Assembly (NCBI RefSeq): GCF_002374315.1
Contig: NZ_NWUX01000016.1
Location: forward strand, 1-64,000
Length of the DNA stretch: 64,000 nt
Reading direction: 5' to 3'
Source of the DNA: Vreelandella nigrificans
GTDB lineage: Bacteria; Pseudomonadota; Gammaproteobacteria; Pseudomonadales; Halomonadaceae
Of the stretch, positions 54,086 through 63,362 are shown piece by piece; position 1 is the stretch's first letter, and each line of letters starts with the position of its first letter. The notes beneath the pieces are model-generated. The model saw nothing but the letters and a program-made list of their open reading frames with translations, had not been told where the DNA came from and did not search any database. The translations under genes were made by a program, and so were the position numbers.

Positions 54086-54163
54086 ACTCTCTTCCTCGGG
54101 GTGATCAGTGTGATAGGCGCGTTGCTGGTGCCCATATTCCCAGCTATCGTGCTGATCTTTGTC
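54086..54163 (+). pseudogene. Relic of a TRAP DctM C-terminus
   Basis: The frame reads TLFLGVISVIGALLVPIFPAIVL, close to the end of the intact DctM at 57985 (IFRGV...ALLVLIFPAIVLFLP), with about seven residues lost. No other part of the gene remains; the tandem repeat stands immediately before it. Suggests a former TRAP gene in front of marR. Confidence 0.5.
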
Positions 54164-54202
54164 ACCACCACCCCTGAAAACGGTGGCTCTAGGAGAAACA
54201 CA

Positions 54203-54691
54203 ATGACGATGGATAAAGTAGAAAGTGATACGCCTCTGGAGTCTTCGGCCAGGGCAGAGTTGGATCTCAACCAGTTTTTACCCTATCAGCTTAACCGTTT
54301 AGCTGATCGCATCAGCCAGGCGTTAGAGAAGCTATATGCCGAGTCTTATGAGCTCAACATCGCCCAGTGGCGCGTGCTTGCGTGGTTAAGCCACTGTGAT
54401 GATTTAACCGCTAAGAAGGTATGTGCCTACACCAATATGGATAAGGCACGCGTGTCTCGGGCTATTCAGTCGCTGGAAGAACGTGGACTGATAAGCCGCA
54501 CACCATCCCAGCAAGACCAGCGGCTTCATGACTTACAGCTCACAGATGCAGGGCAAGCGCTACTTAATAAACTAGTGCCCGAAGCTCAGGCTTGGGAAGC
54601 CGGTCTGGTGTCGACCCTAAACGTTGGTGAATATCGTGACTTGCTCAATACCATGCGCAAGCTTGAGCGGCAGCTGGAGAGAATTGGCTAA
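54203..54691 (+). CDS. MarR-family regulator
   Basis: A 162-residue regulator with the MarR winged helix core IAQWRVLAWLSHCDDLTAKKVCAYTNMDKARVSRAIQSLEERGLISRTPSQQDQR (about 55-110). Start ATG at 54203 has AGGAG seven bases upstream; the longer frame only reads through the repeat. Divergent from the homogentisate operon, it is the likely repressor acting at the palindrome 53712-53729 in response to an aromatic acid. Confidence 0.9.
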   Translation: MTMDKVESDTPLESSARAELDLNQFLPYQLNRLADRISQALEKLYAESYELNIAQWRVLAWLSHCDDLTAKKVCAYTNMDKARVSRAIQSLEERGLISRTPSQQDQRLHDLQLTDAGQALLNKLVPEAQAWEAGLVSTLNVGEYRDLLNTMRKLERQLERIG

Positions 54692-55050
54692 AAAGCGAGA
54701 CACAATAAAGGCAAGCCAAGATGGCAGAAGGGGCCCATGTTTTGGAGATGGCGTGTCATTGATGTCAGTAATAATGTGATTTTTGTAACAAAAATGCGAA
54801 TTCTAAATTATCTCCCTGTAGCCATTGATAGTGACTGAGAGAGGCGGCTTTTTTAATATAAATAATTGTAAATTAAGCAGTATATTTATATTGATACTTA
54901 AGTATTAGCATCTATTAGTCGATGGATCGTTGCATGATCCAGATGTCTGCAGGCATTGTGATAAATAACGTGATTCGTTTAATCGTTAAATGACAATAAT
55001 AAAGTATCACGTTTTGCGCTTCCACTTCGTGACGACCAGAGGAAAGAACA
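54692..55050. other. Intergenic region before TRAP operon
   Basis: AT-rich, about 360 bp. Holds an 8-bp inverted repeat AACGTGAT/ATCACGTT at 54967-54974 and 55006-55013, a possible operator about 40-80 bp before the TRAP operon. No gene seen. Confidence 0.5.
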
Positions 55051-56124
55051 GTGAATAAAACAACAAACCTGATGATTGGCGCTATCGCCGCCGCAACGCT
55101 GAGCACCACCACCTTGGCGCAAACGACAATCACCGTGAGTACCTGGGCGGGGCCCAACCACGGTATCAACACCATGGTATGGCCAACATGGAAGGCGTGG
55201 ATTGAAGAAGCGACTGAGGGCCGCGTAACGGTAGATGTGATACATGATATGGGACCTCCTGCCTCCCAGATGGAAATAGTCGCTGATGGTATTGCCGACG
55301 CCACCTGGGTTTTCCATGGGTATAACACGGGCCGCTTTCAGCTAACCAAGCTCCCGGAATTTCCCACTTTTCAAGATTTCTCATCAGAAAATGCATCCAG
55401 CGCTTATTGGCGCACCCACCAGGAGTACCTGGCAGCCGCTGGAGAGCACCGCGGTGTTGATGTTGTCGCTGCCGGTGTTCACGGCCCAGGATGGATCTTC
55501 AGCAGCGAACAGTACGAGACCCTAGAAGACCTCAAGGGTAAGCGTATTCGAGTGGGCGGTGGCGTGATGGGTGATCTCTCCAATGCCTTGGAGCTGACCG
55601 GTGTTGCCCTCCCGCCTACGGGGGTTTATGAAGCAGGCTCTCAGGGCGTTATCGACGGCGCTATGCTGGTCCCTGAAGGTCTACGTAGTTTCCGGGTGGC
55701 CGAAATTTTCCCTTACACCCTTAAAGTGGATGGTGGCTTTTATCGCGGCAGCTTCACTATCGTCGTCAACCCAATGATCTGGGATGAAATGTCGCCCGAG
55801 GACCGTGAGGCCGTTGAGTCAGTCTCTGGTGAGCGCTTGTCGCGCTTGTTCGGCTACATGATGGATGTATCTGATGTGCGGGGTGTCGATTTTGCAGAAG
55901 GGCAGGGCCATACCTTTACCGAACTCAGTAGCGATGATTTAAGTACATTGCAAAGTATGAGCGACGAGATGATTACCGAATGGGCAGAGTCGGTTTCGGC
56001 AAACCGTAATGTTGATGGCATGGCGGCTATCGAATTCTTCCGCGAGCAACTTATCGCTGCCGCCGAAGAAGAGAGCATAAGCAGCCTAGTACCCGAAAAC
56101 TTAGCACCAGACGACTTAAAGTAA
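55051..56124 (+). CDS. TRAP solute-binding protein (DctP type), paralogue of 40700-41755
   Basis: A 357-residue periplasmic protein with signal peptide 1-24 (ending LA-Q). The GTG start has GAGGAAAG upstream. Conserved DctP segments include KRIRVGGGVMGDL near 170 with the ligand-contacting Arg and GVIDGAMLVPEGLRSFRV near 205. First gene of a DctPQM operon. Most of its length is similar to the orphan binding protein at 40.7 kb, from which it differs mainly at the C-terminus (extra PENLAPDDLK). Confidence 0.92.
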   Translation: MNKTTNLMIGAIAAATLSTTTLAQTTITVSTWAGPNHGINTMVWPTWKAWIEEATEGRVTVDVIHDMGPPASQMEIVADGIADATWVFHGYNTGRFQLTKLPEFPTFQDFSSENASSAYWRTHQEYLAAAGEHRGVDVVAAGVHGPGWIFSSEQYETLEDLKGKRIRVGGGVMGDLSNALELTGVALPPTGVYEAGSQGVIDGAMLVPEGLRSFRVAEIFPYTLKVDGGFYRGSFTIVVNPMIWDEMSPEDREAVESVSGERLSRLFGYMMDVSDVRGVDFAEGQGHTFTELSSDDLSTLQSMSDEMITEWAESVSANRNVDGMAAIEFFREQLIAAAEEESISSLVPENLAPDDLK

Positions 56125-56154
56125 GTTCCCACTGGCGCTGTACGGAGAGCGATC

Positions 56155-56697
56155 ATGCAAACCCAAGTGACACGTGCTGCGCGCGTTAGCCGGGTTCTGC
56201 AGTTGACGTTAGAGGGGGTGGCAGGCGCTACCCTCTTTGGCATGATGCTGCTGACCACTGCTGATGTAGGTGGCCGCTACTTTTTTAATTCCCCCATTCT
56301 TGGTGCTGTTGAATTAACCCAACTGATGTTGGCGGCGCTGGTGTTTCTATCGTTGCCCGTCGTTTGCTGGCGCCAGGAGCATGTCAGTGTCGACCTCCTG
56401 GATGCTATTTTCCCTGCAAAATTGGTTTGGATACGCGAGGTGCTCGTCAATCTGATAGTGACGGCTGCTCTTTGGGTAATGGCGCAGCGCGTTTGGGCGC
56501 TGGCTGAGCGTGCCTTCTCATGGGGTGACGTGACTGAATTCCTGCGCATACCGCGTGGCTATTTGGTTGGGTTGATCGCAATCATGCTGGCGCTTTCAGC
56601 ACTGTTGACGCTCATACGAGCCGTTTTCTATTTGCTCGAAGGACTCAAGGTAATCAAGCAAGGCGGCCCGTTGAGCAAAGGAGAACCCCATGACTGA
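56155..56697 (+). CDS. TRAP transporter small permease (DctQ)
   Basis: A 180-residue protein with four membrane segments; DVGGRYFFNSPILGAVELTQLMLAALVFLSLP is the family core. GGAG precedes the ATG. Overlaps the DctM gene by eight bases. Confidence 0.92.
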   Translation: MQTQVTRAARVSRVLQLTLEGVAGATLFGMMLLTTADVGGRYFFNSPILGAVELTQLMLAALVFLSLPVVCWRQEHVSVDLLDAIFPAKLVWIREVLVNLIVTAALWVMAQRVWALAERAFSWGDVTEFLRIPRGYLVGLIAIMLALSALLTLIRAVFYLLEGLKVIKQGGPLSKGEPHD

Positions 56698-57985
56698 AGC
56701 GTTATACGGTTTCGCAGTGTTGCTGTTTCTAGTCTTCCTGCGCGTGCCTCTGGCGTTTGCGATGGGGATCGTTGGGTTTGGAGGGTTCTACCTGCTGACC
56801 GGCAATTGGAACGCTGCTGAAGCAATGGCGGCGCGTAGGGTAGTAGATACCGCCATGGACTATGGTTTGTCGGTTATTCCGCTGTTCATCCTAATGGGTA
56901 ACTTTGTTTCTCATGCGGGATTATCAGACGCTTTGTTCAGGGCCTCTAACGGCTTTCTAGGTCACCGTAAGGGCGGTCAGGCGATGGCGACGATCGTTGC
57001 CTGCGGCGGTTTCAGTGCCATTTGCGGTTCGAGCCTTGCTACCTGCGCCACCATGGGGCGAGTGGCCATGCCTCAGATGCGTAAGTATGGCTATAAGGAT
57101 TCGCTGGCCGCCGCCTCCATTGCAGCGGGTGGCACCTTGGGAATACTGATCCCACCCAGCGTCATGCTGGTGATTTATGGCATTCTGACTGAAACCAGTA
57201 TCCGTGAGCTGTTTGCGGCTGGCTTTATCCCGGGGATCCTGGGGATTTTCCTCTATATTGGTGCCATCAAGTGGGTTCTCTGGCGTGACCCCAGTGCCGG
57301 GCCCGCCGCAGAAAAAGTGCCCTGGCCAGAGCGCCTTCAGGCGTTAAAAAGCGTAGGCAGTACGCTAGCACTTTTCGTGCTAGTGATTGGCGGTATCTAC
57401 CTTGGAGTGTTTACGCCCACTGAAGCTGCTGGCATTGGTGCCATGGGGGCCTTCCTGATTGCGTTGATGCGCCGCGCCTTAACGTTGGAAGTGTTAATGA
57501 ATGTGCTGATGGATACCGTGCGCACAACGGCAATGCTGTTTGCTGTGGTGTTAACGGCATTGATCTTCGCCAACTTCATTAACCGCGCAGGCCTGCCTGG
57601 GGACTTACTGGCGCTGGTTAACGGCCTGAACGTAGCCCCTTTTGTGGTCATCCTGGTGATTATTGCGATCTACGTCGTGCTGGGATGCGTCTTTGAAAGT
57701 ATGTCGATGATGCTACTTACGGTGCCGGTATTCTTCCCGGTAGTGGCGGGGTTAGGTTATGACCTAGTGTGGTTTGGCATTCTGGTGGTCATTGTTATCG
57801 AGATCAGTTTGATAACGCCCCCTGTCGGAATGAACGTATTTGTGTTGAGGGCCGTATTGCCGGACGTATCAACAGGCACTATCTTCCGTGGCGTTACGCC
57901 TTTCTGGGTCGCCGGTACTATACGGGCACTGCTCGTGCTTATATTCCCCGCTATTGTGCTTTTCCTGCCGCGATTGCTGTATTAA
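56690..57985 (+). CDS. TRAP transporter large permease (DctM)
   Basis: A 431-residue protein with about 12 membrane segments: MDYGLSVIPLFILMGNFV near 55-72 and AAASIAAGGTLGILIPPSVMLVIYGILTETSIRELF near 139-174 are typical. AAAGGAG precedes the ATG. May serve both paralogous binding proteins in the window. Its C-terminus matches the relic at 54086-54163. Confidence 0.93.
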   Translation: MTEALYGFAVLLFLVFLRVPLAFAMGIVGFGGFYLLTGNWNAAEAMAARRVVDTAMDYGLSVIPLFILMGNFVSHAGLSDALFRASNGFLGHRKGGQAMATIVACGGFSAICGSSLATCATMGRVAMPQMRKYGYKDSLAAASIAAGGTLGILIPPSVMLVIYGILTETSIRELFAAGFIPGILGIFLYIGAIKWVLWRDPSAGPAAEKVPWPERLQALKSVGSTLALFVLVIGGIYLGVFTPTEAAGIGAMGAFLIALMRRALTLEVLMNVLMDTVRTTAMLFAVVLTALIFANFINRAGLPGDLLALVNGLNVAPFVVILVIIAIYVVLGCVFESMSMMLLTVPVFFPVVAGLGYDLVWFGILVVIVIEISLITPPVGMNVFVLRAVLPDVSTGTIFRGVTPFWVAGTIRALLVLIFPAIVLFLPRLLY

Positions 57986-58308
57986 AAAGGCGCTATTAGT
58001 GCGGTTCTATGAACCTTCTCGCTAAACAAACGGATGACAGAGCGTATGCCCTGTCATCCGTTTTTTGTTGCCACTATTCGGCAGGCATGAGGCGAGGCAG
58101 GCGGCGTAAGCTAAACCGTTTCGCACACACCCAACCCAGCAGCGCTGCGCGCTGCTTTTGCGCCGGGCCGCCGCGGCGGGTGCGCTTCGCCTACCACGCA
58201 CTACACTTTCTGAAAAAGTTCGAGGGTTGTATACATCGTAGCGCGGGTAACGCATGGCGAGGGACGAGCCTTAAGGCACCCGCGACGGTGGCTGTATTGG
58301 CTGGGGCG
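57986..58308. other. Convergent spacer with terminator and GC-rich unknown stretch
   Basis: After the terminator a 240-bp GC-rich segment (58067-58308) lies between convergent TRAP and paaZ genes. It has short self-complementary GC runs around 58140-58190 but no gene I can support. Confidence 0.5.
58028..58066 (+). terminator. Terminator of the TRAP operon
   Basis: A 13-bp stem AAACGGATGACAG with a ten-base loop, followed by six T. Confidence 0.92.
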
Positions 58309-60351
58309 TTACTGCCGCTTTGCCACCAGCGTTAGAATGTCGTAGCTGGCGACTAGTTCATCGTTTTGATTGGTCACCGCTACGTCCCACATCACCACAC
58401 CTTGTGGGTGGCCATCAGGAGATGTCCGGCCCTGATCAATCTTGCGCTTACAGGTTAGGCGGGCGCGGATAGTGTCGCCGACCAACACAGGTGTAATAAA
58501 GCGCAGCGTATCCAGGCCATAGTTAGCCAGTACAGGGCCTTCGCCTGGGTAAACGAATAGACCCGCAGCGGCAGACAGCACAAAGTAGCCGTGGGCAATG
58601 CGTTGGCCGAACTGGGTCTCTTTGGCGGCAATGTCGTCGAAGTGCATATAGAAGTGGTCGCCGGAGAGGCAGCCAAAGTTGACGATGTCGGCTTCAGTGA
58701 CGGTACGGCGGTGGGTTAGCAGTGACTCGCCGACTTGCAGATCGTCAAAATGGCGACGGAACGGGTGGACGTCATTCTCGATAACCTTGGCGCCACGCAC
58801 GTACTCCCCTGTCACCGCCGCTACCATGGTTGGAGAGCCCTGGATGGCAGTACGCTGTAGATAGTGGTGAACCGCACGAATGCCGCCGAGTTCCTCACCG
58901 CCACCTGCGCGACCGGGCCCGCCATGTTTTAGCATCGGTAGTGGGGAGCCGTGGCCAGTGGATTCCTTTGATGCCTGGGCATCCAGAATCTGCAGCCGGC
59001 CGTGCTGGGCGGCCAAAACGGGGATCATTTCAGCCGCAATGGCGGGGTCTTTTGTGGTCAGCGTGGTCACTAAGCTGCCCTTGCCCTTGGCGGCGATGGC
59101 CAGAGCTTCATCGATGCCGCTGTAGGGCATTAGCGTCGCGACGGGGCCAAAGGCTTCAATGTCGTGAGCGCCGCCGTCGTTCAGCGGATTACGGCTGATC
59201 AACAGGTGGGGAGTGATGAAAGCGCCGTTTTCCACACCCTGGCCGACAGGCTTGACGCTGCCGTCTCTGCCGAAGACGCACTCACTGGTCTCTAGTAGCT
59301 GTTCAATTGCATGATTAACGTCTCTCAATTGGTCACGGGAAGAGAGCGCGCCCATGCGCACGCCTTCCTCGTGGGGGTCACCTACCACGATCTTGGCAAG
59401 CCGCCCCTTAATGCTGTCTGCTAATGCATCCATGTGTTCAGCGGGCACTAACACCCGGCGGATCGCGGTACATTTTTGGCCCGCTTTGGCGGTCATCTCT
59501 TTGACGACCTCTTTGGCGAAAATCTCGAACTCTTCGTCTTCCGGGCTAATATCTGGTGCCATGATGGCGCTGTTAAGAGAGTCGGCCTCGGCGTTGAACG
59601 GGATGCTTTTCGCCATGATGTTCGGGTGGCTTTTCAGCTTCAGTGCAGTGCTCGCCGAGCCAGTAAAGGTGACAAAGTCCTGCTCTTCCAGGTGATCCAA
59701 TAAGTCACCCGCACCACCGATGATCAGTTGCAGGGCTCCCTTGGGCAGTAGACCAGAGTCATTAATCACTCTTACGGCCGCTTCGGCCAGATAGCTGGTG
59801 GCGGTTGCTGGTTTAAAGATACACGGCATACCGGCCAAAAAGGCGGGGGCGAACTTCTCCAGCATGCCCCAGATGGGGAAGTTAAACGCATTAATATGCA
59901 CAGAGACGCCGCGGCGGGGCACCAGAATATGGGTGCCATTGAAGTGGTTATCCTTACCTAGTTGGGTCACCGGGCCTTCATGGGCCACATTGCCGGAGGG
60001 CAGTTCCTTGCGGCCCGTGGAGGCGTAGGTAAATAGGGTGCCGAAACCGCCGTCGATGTCGATCCAGGAGTCGGCTTTGGTGCAGCCGGTATGGTGGGAG
60101 ATGGCGTAGAGCTCATGCTTGTGCTCCTGGATATAGGTCGCCAGCTCTTTAAGAATGGCGGCCCGCTGCTGGAAGTCCAGTGCCAGCATATTTTTTACGC
60201 CGGTGTTGCGGGCGTACTCCACCGCTTCGGCAAAGTTGATGTTTTCTGCGTGAGTATGTGCAACGGTTGTGCCATTGATGGCGCTTAGCAGTGCTTTGGC
60301 TTCGGTGTTCCCGAACCACTGGCCTGCAATGTAACTCTGTAAAACTGGCAT
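58309..60351 (-). CDS. paaZ: PaaZ: oxepin-CoA hydrolase / 3-oxo-5,6-dehydrosuberyl-CoA semialdehyde dehydrogenase
   Basis: A 680-residue fusion. Residues 1-520 are an aldehyde dehydrogenase with catalytic Cys in [11 protein letters not shown] (near 295) and FTGSASTA for NADP; residues 535-680 are a MaoC (R)-hydratase domain with [10 protein letters not shown] and [10 protein letters not shown]. It opens the oxepin-CoA ring and oxidises the aldehyde formed. Same strand as paaABCDE, 112 bp behind paaE. GGGAG precedes the ATG. Confidence 0.96.
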   Translation of the reverse strand: MPVLQSYIAGQWFGNTEAKALLSAINGTTVAHTHAENINFAEAVEYARNTGVKNMLALDFQQRAAILKELATYIQEHKHELYAISHHTGCTKADSWIDIDGGFGTLFTYASTGRKELPSGNVAHEGPVTQLGKDNHFNGTHILVPRRGVSVHINAFNFPIWGMLEKFAPAFLAGMPCIFKPATATSYLAEAAVRVINDSGLLPKGALQLIIGGAGDLLDHLEEQDFVTFTGSASTALKLKSHPNIMAKSIPFNAEADSLNSAIMAPDISPEDEEFEIFAKEVVKEMTAKAGQKCTAIRRVLVPAEHMDALADSIKGRLAKIVVGDPHEEGVRMGALSSRDQLRDVNHAIEQLLETSECVFGRDGSVKPVGQGVENGAFITPHLLISRNPLNDGGAHDIEAFGPVATLMPYSGIDEALAIAAKGKGSLVTTLTTKDPAIAAEMIPVLAAQHGRLQILDAQASKESTGHGSPLPMLKHGGPGRAGGGEELGGIRAVHHYLQRTAIQGSPTMVAAVTGEYVRGAKVIENDVHPFRRHFDDLQVGESLLTHRRTVTEADIVNFGCLSGDHFYMHFDDIAAKETQFGQRIAHGYFVLSAAAGLFVYPGEGPVLANYGLDTLRFITPVLVGDTIRARLTCKRKIDQGRTSPDGHPQGVVMWDVAVTNQNDELVASYDILTLVAKRQ

Positions 60352-60380
60352 TGAGCGTTCTCCCGCCCGTCTTTTTGGGA

Positions 60381-60432
60381 TCAGTTGTTGGTATGAGCTG
60401 TTGGTATGAGCTGTTGGTATCAGTTGTTGATA
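60381..60432. repeat. Tandem repeat, 13 bp x 4
   Basis: Four copies of TSAGYTGTTGGTA between paaE and paaZ. Confidence 0.92.
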
Positions 60433-60463
60433 TCAGGGTAAATAAAACCGACGTTACTGCCGG

Positions 60464-61546
60464 TTACACATCGTCATAGTCGAGTACGACCTTGTCGCTG
60501 ATCGGGTAGCATTGGCAGGACAGCACGTAGCCGGCATCGATTTCGTAATCTTCCAGGGCGAAATTGGCATCCATTTCCACCTCTCCTTCGATGACTTTTG
60601 ACTTGCAGGTGGAGCACACCCCAGCCTTGCATGAGAAAGGAATATCCGCGCCGTGCTCGTTACCTGCGTCCAGAATGCTCTGGGTATTGCGGGGCAGGTT
60701 ATATTCAATGGTGCGGCCGTCGATGATCACTTTGATGTGTGAGGTTTCGGTATCCACTTGACCCACCTTCGCCGCCTGGCGGCGCTTGGCACCAGCCGTC
60801 GGTAGCCCCGCAGTGAACAGCTCAAAGTGCACTTTTTCCTTGGATAAACCGTGTTGGGTGAGAACATCACGCACTGTTTCGGTCATTTCTTGCGGGCCGC
60901 AGATGAAAGCAGCATCGAGCTTGGGTACGTCTACCCAGCGGTCAAACAGGGCGTTGCACTTGTCGGCATCTATGCGCCCGTTATATAGATCGATTTCTTG
61001 TTTCTCGCGGCTGAACACGTAAATAATGTTGAGGCGTTCCAGGTAGCGATCCTTGAGATCCTGAAGGCGTTCGCGAAACAGCGTTCCCGTGGTGGAGCGA
61101 TTACCATAGATCACGGTAAAGCGGCTGTTTGGCTCGCTTTCCAGCGTGGTGGAAACAATCGACATAATGGGCGTGACGCCACTGCCGGCAGTCACCGCCA
61201 AATAGTGTCCTTCGCGGCTGGGGTCGAGCGGTACGAAGAACTTGCCTTGTGGTGGCATTACTTCCAGGTTGTCGCCGGGCTGCAGTTGCTGGTTGGCAAA
61301 GGTGGAAAAACTGCCGCCCGGCACCAGCTTGACGGCGACTCTCAGCTCATGTTCGTGGACACCGGTGCAAATCGAGTAGGAACGACGGACTTCCTCACCT
61401 TCGATGTCATGGCGCAGCGTTAGGTACTGCCCTTGGGTAAAGCGAAAGGCGTCCAACAGGTCATCGGGAACGTCGAAGGCAATGGAAACGGCATCATGGG
61501 TTTCCTTGCGCACATCCTTGACGGTTAGGGCGTGAAATCGGCTCAT
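60464..61546 (-). CDS. paaE: Phenylacetyl-CoA epoxidase reductase subunit PaaE
   Basis: A 360-residue flavoprotein reductase. An FNR-type FAD/NAD module (1-245; RRSYSICTG for FAD, VTAGSGVTPIMSI for NAD) is joined to a plant-type 2Fe-2S ferredoxin domain with CKAGVCSTCKSKV and a later C in LSCQC. It passes electrons from NADPH to the PaaABC oxygenase. Start ATG at 61546; the longer frame runs into paaD. Confidence 0.95.
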   Translation of the reverse strand: MSRFHALTVKDVRKETHDAVSIAFDVPDDLLDAFRFTQGQYLTLRHDIEGEEVRRSYSICTGVHEHELRVAVKLVPGGSFSTFANQQLQPGDNLEVMPPQGKFFVPLDPSREGHYLAVTAGSGVTPIMSIVSTTLESEPNSRFTVIYGNRSTTGTLFRERLQDLKDRYLERLNIIYVFSREKQEIDLYNGRIDADKCNALFDRWVDVPKLDAAFICGPQEMTETVRDVLTQHGLSKEKVHFELFTAGLPTAGAKRRQAAKVGQVDTETSHIKVIIDGRTIEYNLPRNTQSILDAGNEHGADIPFSCKAGVCSTCKSKVIEGEVEMDANFALEDYEIDAGYVLSCQCYPISDKVVLDYDDV

Positions 61547-61565
61547 GGGAAATGGTCTCGTCGTT

Positions 61566-62165
61566 TTACAGACACTTGAAATAATCAAAAGGCTCCAGGC
61601 AGTCGCGGCAGCGGTAGAGCGCCTTGCAAGCCGTGGAGCCGAATTCGCTGACACGTTCGGTGGCATTGCTGCCGCATAAAGGGCAAGGCACTACCGGGTC
61701 GGGTTGGCCGGTTAGGCTACGCTTGCTGGCGCTTCCCACCGGCGGCGCGATGCCGTAGGCGCGCAATTTTTCGCGCCCAGTTTCGGTCAGCCAGTCGGTT
61801 GTCCAAGCGGGTGATAGGCGGCGCTGAATCAGCGGGTCTGAGTAGCCAGCAGCCACCAGCGCTTCATGGATATGCTGCTCAATAACTTCCGTGGCCGGGC
61901 AGCCGGAGTAGGTCGGCGTCACGCTGACCGCTAGCCGACCATCAACCCAATCGATATCCCGCACAATTCCCAGCTCAACCACGCTGACCACCGGTACTTC
62001 CGGGTCTGGCACTTCCTGCAAAACGGCCAGCACGGCTTCAACATCGCCTTCGTCACCGGCTGGCGGCAGGCCGCTGCGGTCGCTACCGATCAAGTCACTG
62101 GAGGGCCAGTCATCGGTAAGTCTGTTATCGATAGGCGCAGACGGATGGTTACCAGACGGTCGCAT
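61566..62165 (-). CDS. paaD: PaaD: Fe-S/maturation-type subunit of phenylacetyl-CoA epoxidase
   Basis: A 199-residue protein: DUF59/MIP18 domain (about 45-125; VPDPEVPVVSVVELGIVRDI) and a C-terminal zinc-ribbon-like pair CPLCGS and CRDCLEPF. It is thought to help assemble the epoxidase metal centre. Start ATG at 62165 overlaps the end of paaC by 17 bases. Confidence 0.9.
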   Translation of the reverse strand: MRPSGNHPSAPIDNRLTDDWPSSDLIGSDRSGLPPAGDEGDVEAVLAVLQEVPDPEVPVVSVVELGIVRDIDWVDGRLAVSVTPTYSGCPATEVIEQHIHEALVAAGYSDPLIQRRLSPAWTTDWLTETGREKLRAYGIAPPVGSASKRSLTGQPDPVVPCPLCGSNATERVSEFGSTACKALYRCRDCLEPFDYFKCL

Positions 62166-62988
62166 CGGGATATGCCCTCGGCAGATATTGCATTTCCGCC
62201 AATAGAAAGCCCAGGTGCTCGGTGTGATGGCCAACTTTACCGCCGGTATACATCCAGGCGTCGTAGGCAGGGCGTGACAAGGTGGCTTCTTCAAGTACCT
62301 CTTCCACGGTGACTTTCCAGCGGGTGGCCAGCGTGTCTGGGTCTGGCGCAATGCCGGCTTCCAGCATGGCCTGATCAATCTCGTCGATCTGCAATAGCTC
62401 GCCGGTGAACTGCCACAGATTATCGAGGGCACGCTGCATGCGGGCATGGCTCTCTTCAGTGCCATCGCCCAGGCGAATAACCCACTCAGAGGAGCGGCGT
62501 AGATGATACGTCGCTTCTTTTAGCGACTTGGCCGCCACTTCAGCAATGCGCGGGTCGTTGGCGTGGGTCAGCCCCTCAAGCAAGTGTACGTGCCAGGCAT
62601 CGAATAGAAACTGGCGCCCCATGATGTCGGCGAAGTCGCCGTTGGGTTGTTCGACGAGCAACAGGTTACGGAAGTCTTGAGCGTCGCGACGAAAGGCCAG
62701 ATGGTCGGCATCGATCTTGTCAGCCATCAGTTCAGAAGCCATCAGTTCAGAAACATAGCCCAGCCAGTTGCGTGCCTGACCGAAGAGGTCGAGACCCACG
62801 TTCATTAAGGCCAGCTCCTCTTCCAGCGCTGGGGCCTTGCCGCACAGTTGCGCGTGGCGCTGGCCGAGTATCAATGCGTTGTCGCCAAGGCGCAGCAGGT
62901 AATCGATCAACGGTGTTTGTGTTTTTTGAGCTGTGTTTTTCTGAGCCGAGCTTCGATGAGCCGCGCTTTGATGAGATATGTTTTGCAT
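62149..62988 (-). CDS. paaC: Phenylacetyl-CoA epoxidase structural subunit PaaC
   Basis: A 279-residue ferritin-like subunit that pairs with PaaA but lacks a full diiron site. Segments LLRLGDNALILGQRHAQLCG and HLLEGLTHANDPRIAEVAAKSLKEATYHLRRSSEWV are diagnostic. ATG at 62988 is five bases after GGGAGG; GTG at 62991 is too close. Residues 5-24 are a low-complexity run (SHQSAAHRSSAQKNTAQKTQ) and SELMA is duplicated near 74-83, both probably recent tandem duplications. Confidence 0.94.
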   Translation of the reverse strand: MQNISHQSAAHRSSAQKNTAQKTQTPLIDYLLRLGDNALILGQRHAQLCGKAPALEEELALMNVGLDLFGQARNWLGYVSELMASELMADKIDADHLAFRRDAQDFRNLLLVEQPNGDFADIMGRQFLFDAWHVHLLEGLTHANDPRIAEVAAKSLKEATYHLRRSSEWVIRLGDGTEESHARMQRALDNLWQFTGELLQIDEIDQAMLEAGIAPDPDTLATRWKVTVEEVLEEATLSRPAYDAWMYTGGKVGHHTEHLGFLLAEMQYLPRAYPDATVW

Positions 62989-62999
62989 CACTGCCTCCC

Positions 63000-63281
63000 T
63001 TACATGTGGCCGACTTCTTTCGGCAGTTTGTAGAAGGATGCGTGGCGATAGACCTTATCGTTAGACGGGTCGAACAGCGGCTCTTTCTCATCGGGAGAAG
63101 AGGCCGTGATTTCGCTGGCCGGAACCACCCAGATGCTCACCCCTTCATTGCGACGGGTGTAAAGCTCGCGGGCGTTTTCAATGGCCATGCGGCGATCGGC
63201 GGCGTGTACGCTACCAACGTGCTTGTGATTAAGGCCGTGCTTGCTGCGTATAAAAACTTCGAAGAGGGGCCAGTCAGCCAT
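63000..63281 (-). CDS. paaB: Phenylacetyl-CoA epoxidase subunit PaaB
   Basis: A 93-residue subunit: WPLFEVFIRSKHGLNHKHVGSVHAAD is the family core. Start ATG at 63281 has AGAGG nine bases upstream; the longer frame starts seven residues earlier. PaaB bridges PaaAC dimers. Confidence 0.95.
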   Translation of the reverse strand: MADWPLFEVFIRSKHGLNHKHVGSVHAADRRMAIENARELYTRRNEGVSIWVVPASEITASSPDEKEPLFDPSNDKVYRHASFYKLPKEVGHM

Positions 63282-63362
63282 GAGGAAAGCCTCTGTGGTC
63301 AAAGGAGCCCCGTGTCGCAGGGCTCTCGATTGTTTTAAGAATCAAAAATCAGGTCTTAAGAA

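Larger units (their letters stand above)
53664..54202. other. Divergent region between homogentisate operon and marR
   Basis: Contains an operator-like palindrome (53712-53729), an AT-rich promoter stretch, a 7 x 15-bp tandem repeat (53965-54069) and a DctM-like coding relic (54086-54163). No intact gene. Confidence 0.7.

Noticed and set aside
53978..54202. Extended N-terminus of the MarR protein
   Set aside because: It would translate the tandem repeat and the DctM relic; AGGAG supports ATG at 54203.
53908..54270. Pentapeptide-like SNNTV repeat protein on the minus strand
   Set aside because: The pattern is only the translation of the 15-bp tandem repeat; there is no start signal and it runs into marR.
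58009..58335. 108-residue plus-strand ORF after the TRAP operon
   Set aside because: Begins before the terminator hairpin and overlaps the paaZ 3' end; no homology-like motif.
62772..63338. 188-residue plus-strand ORF opposite paaC and paaB
   Set aside because: Antisense shadow over two well-supported genes.
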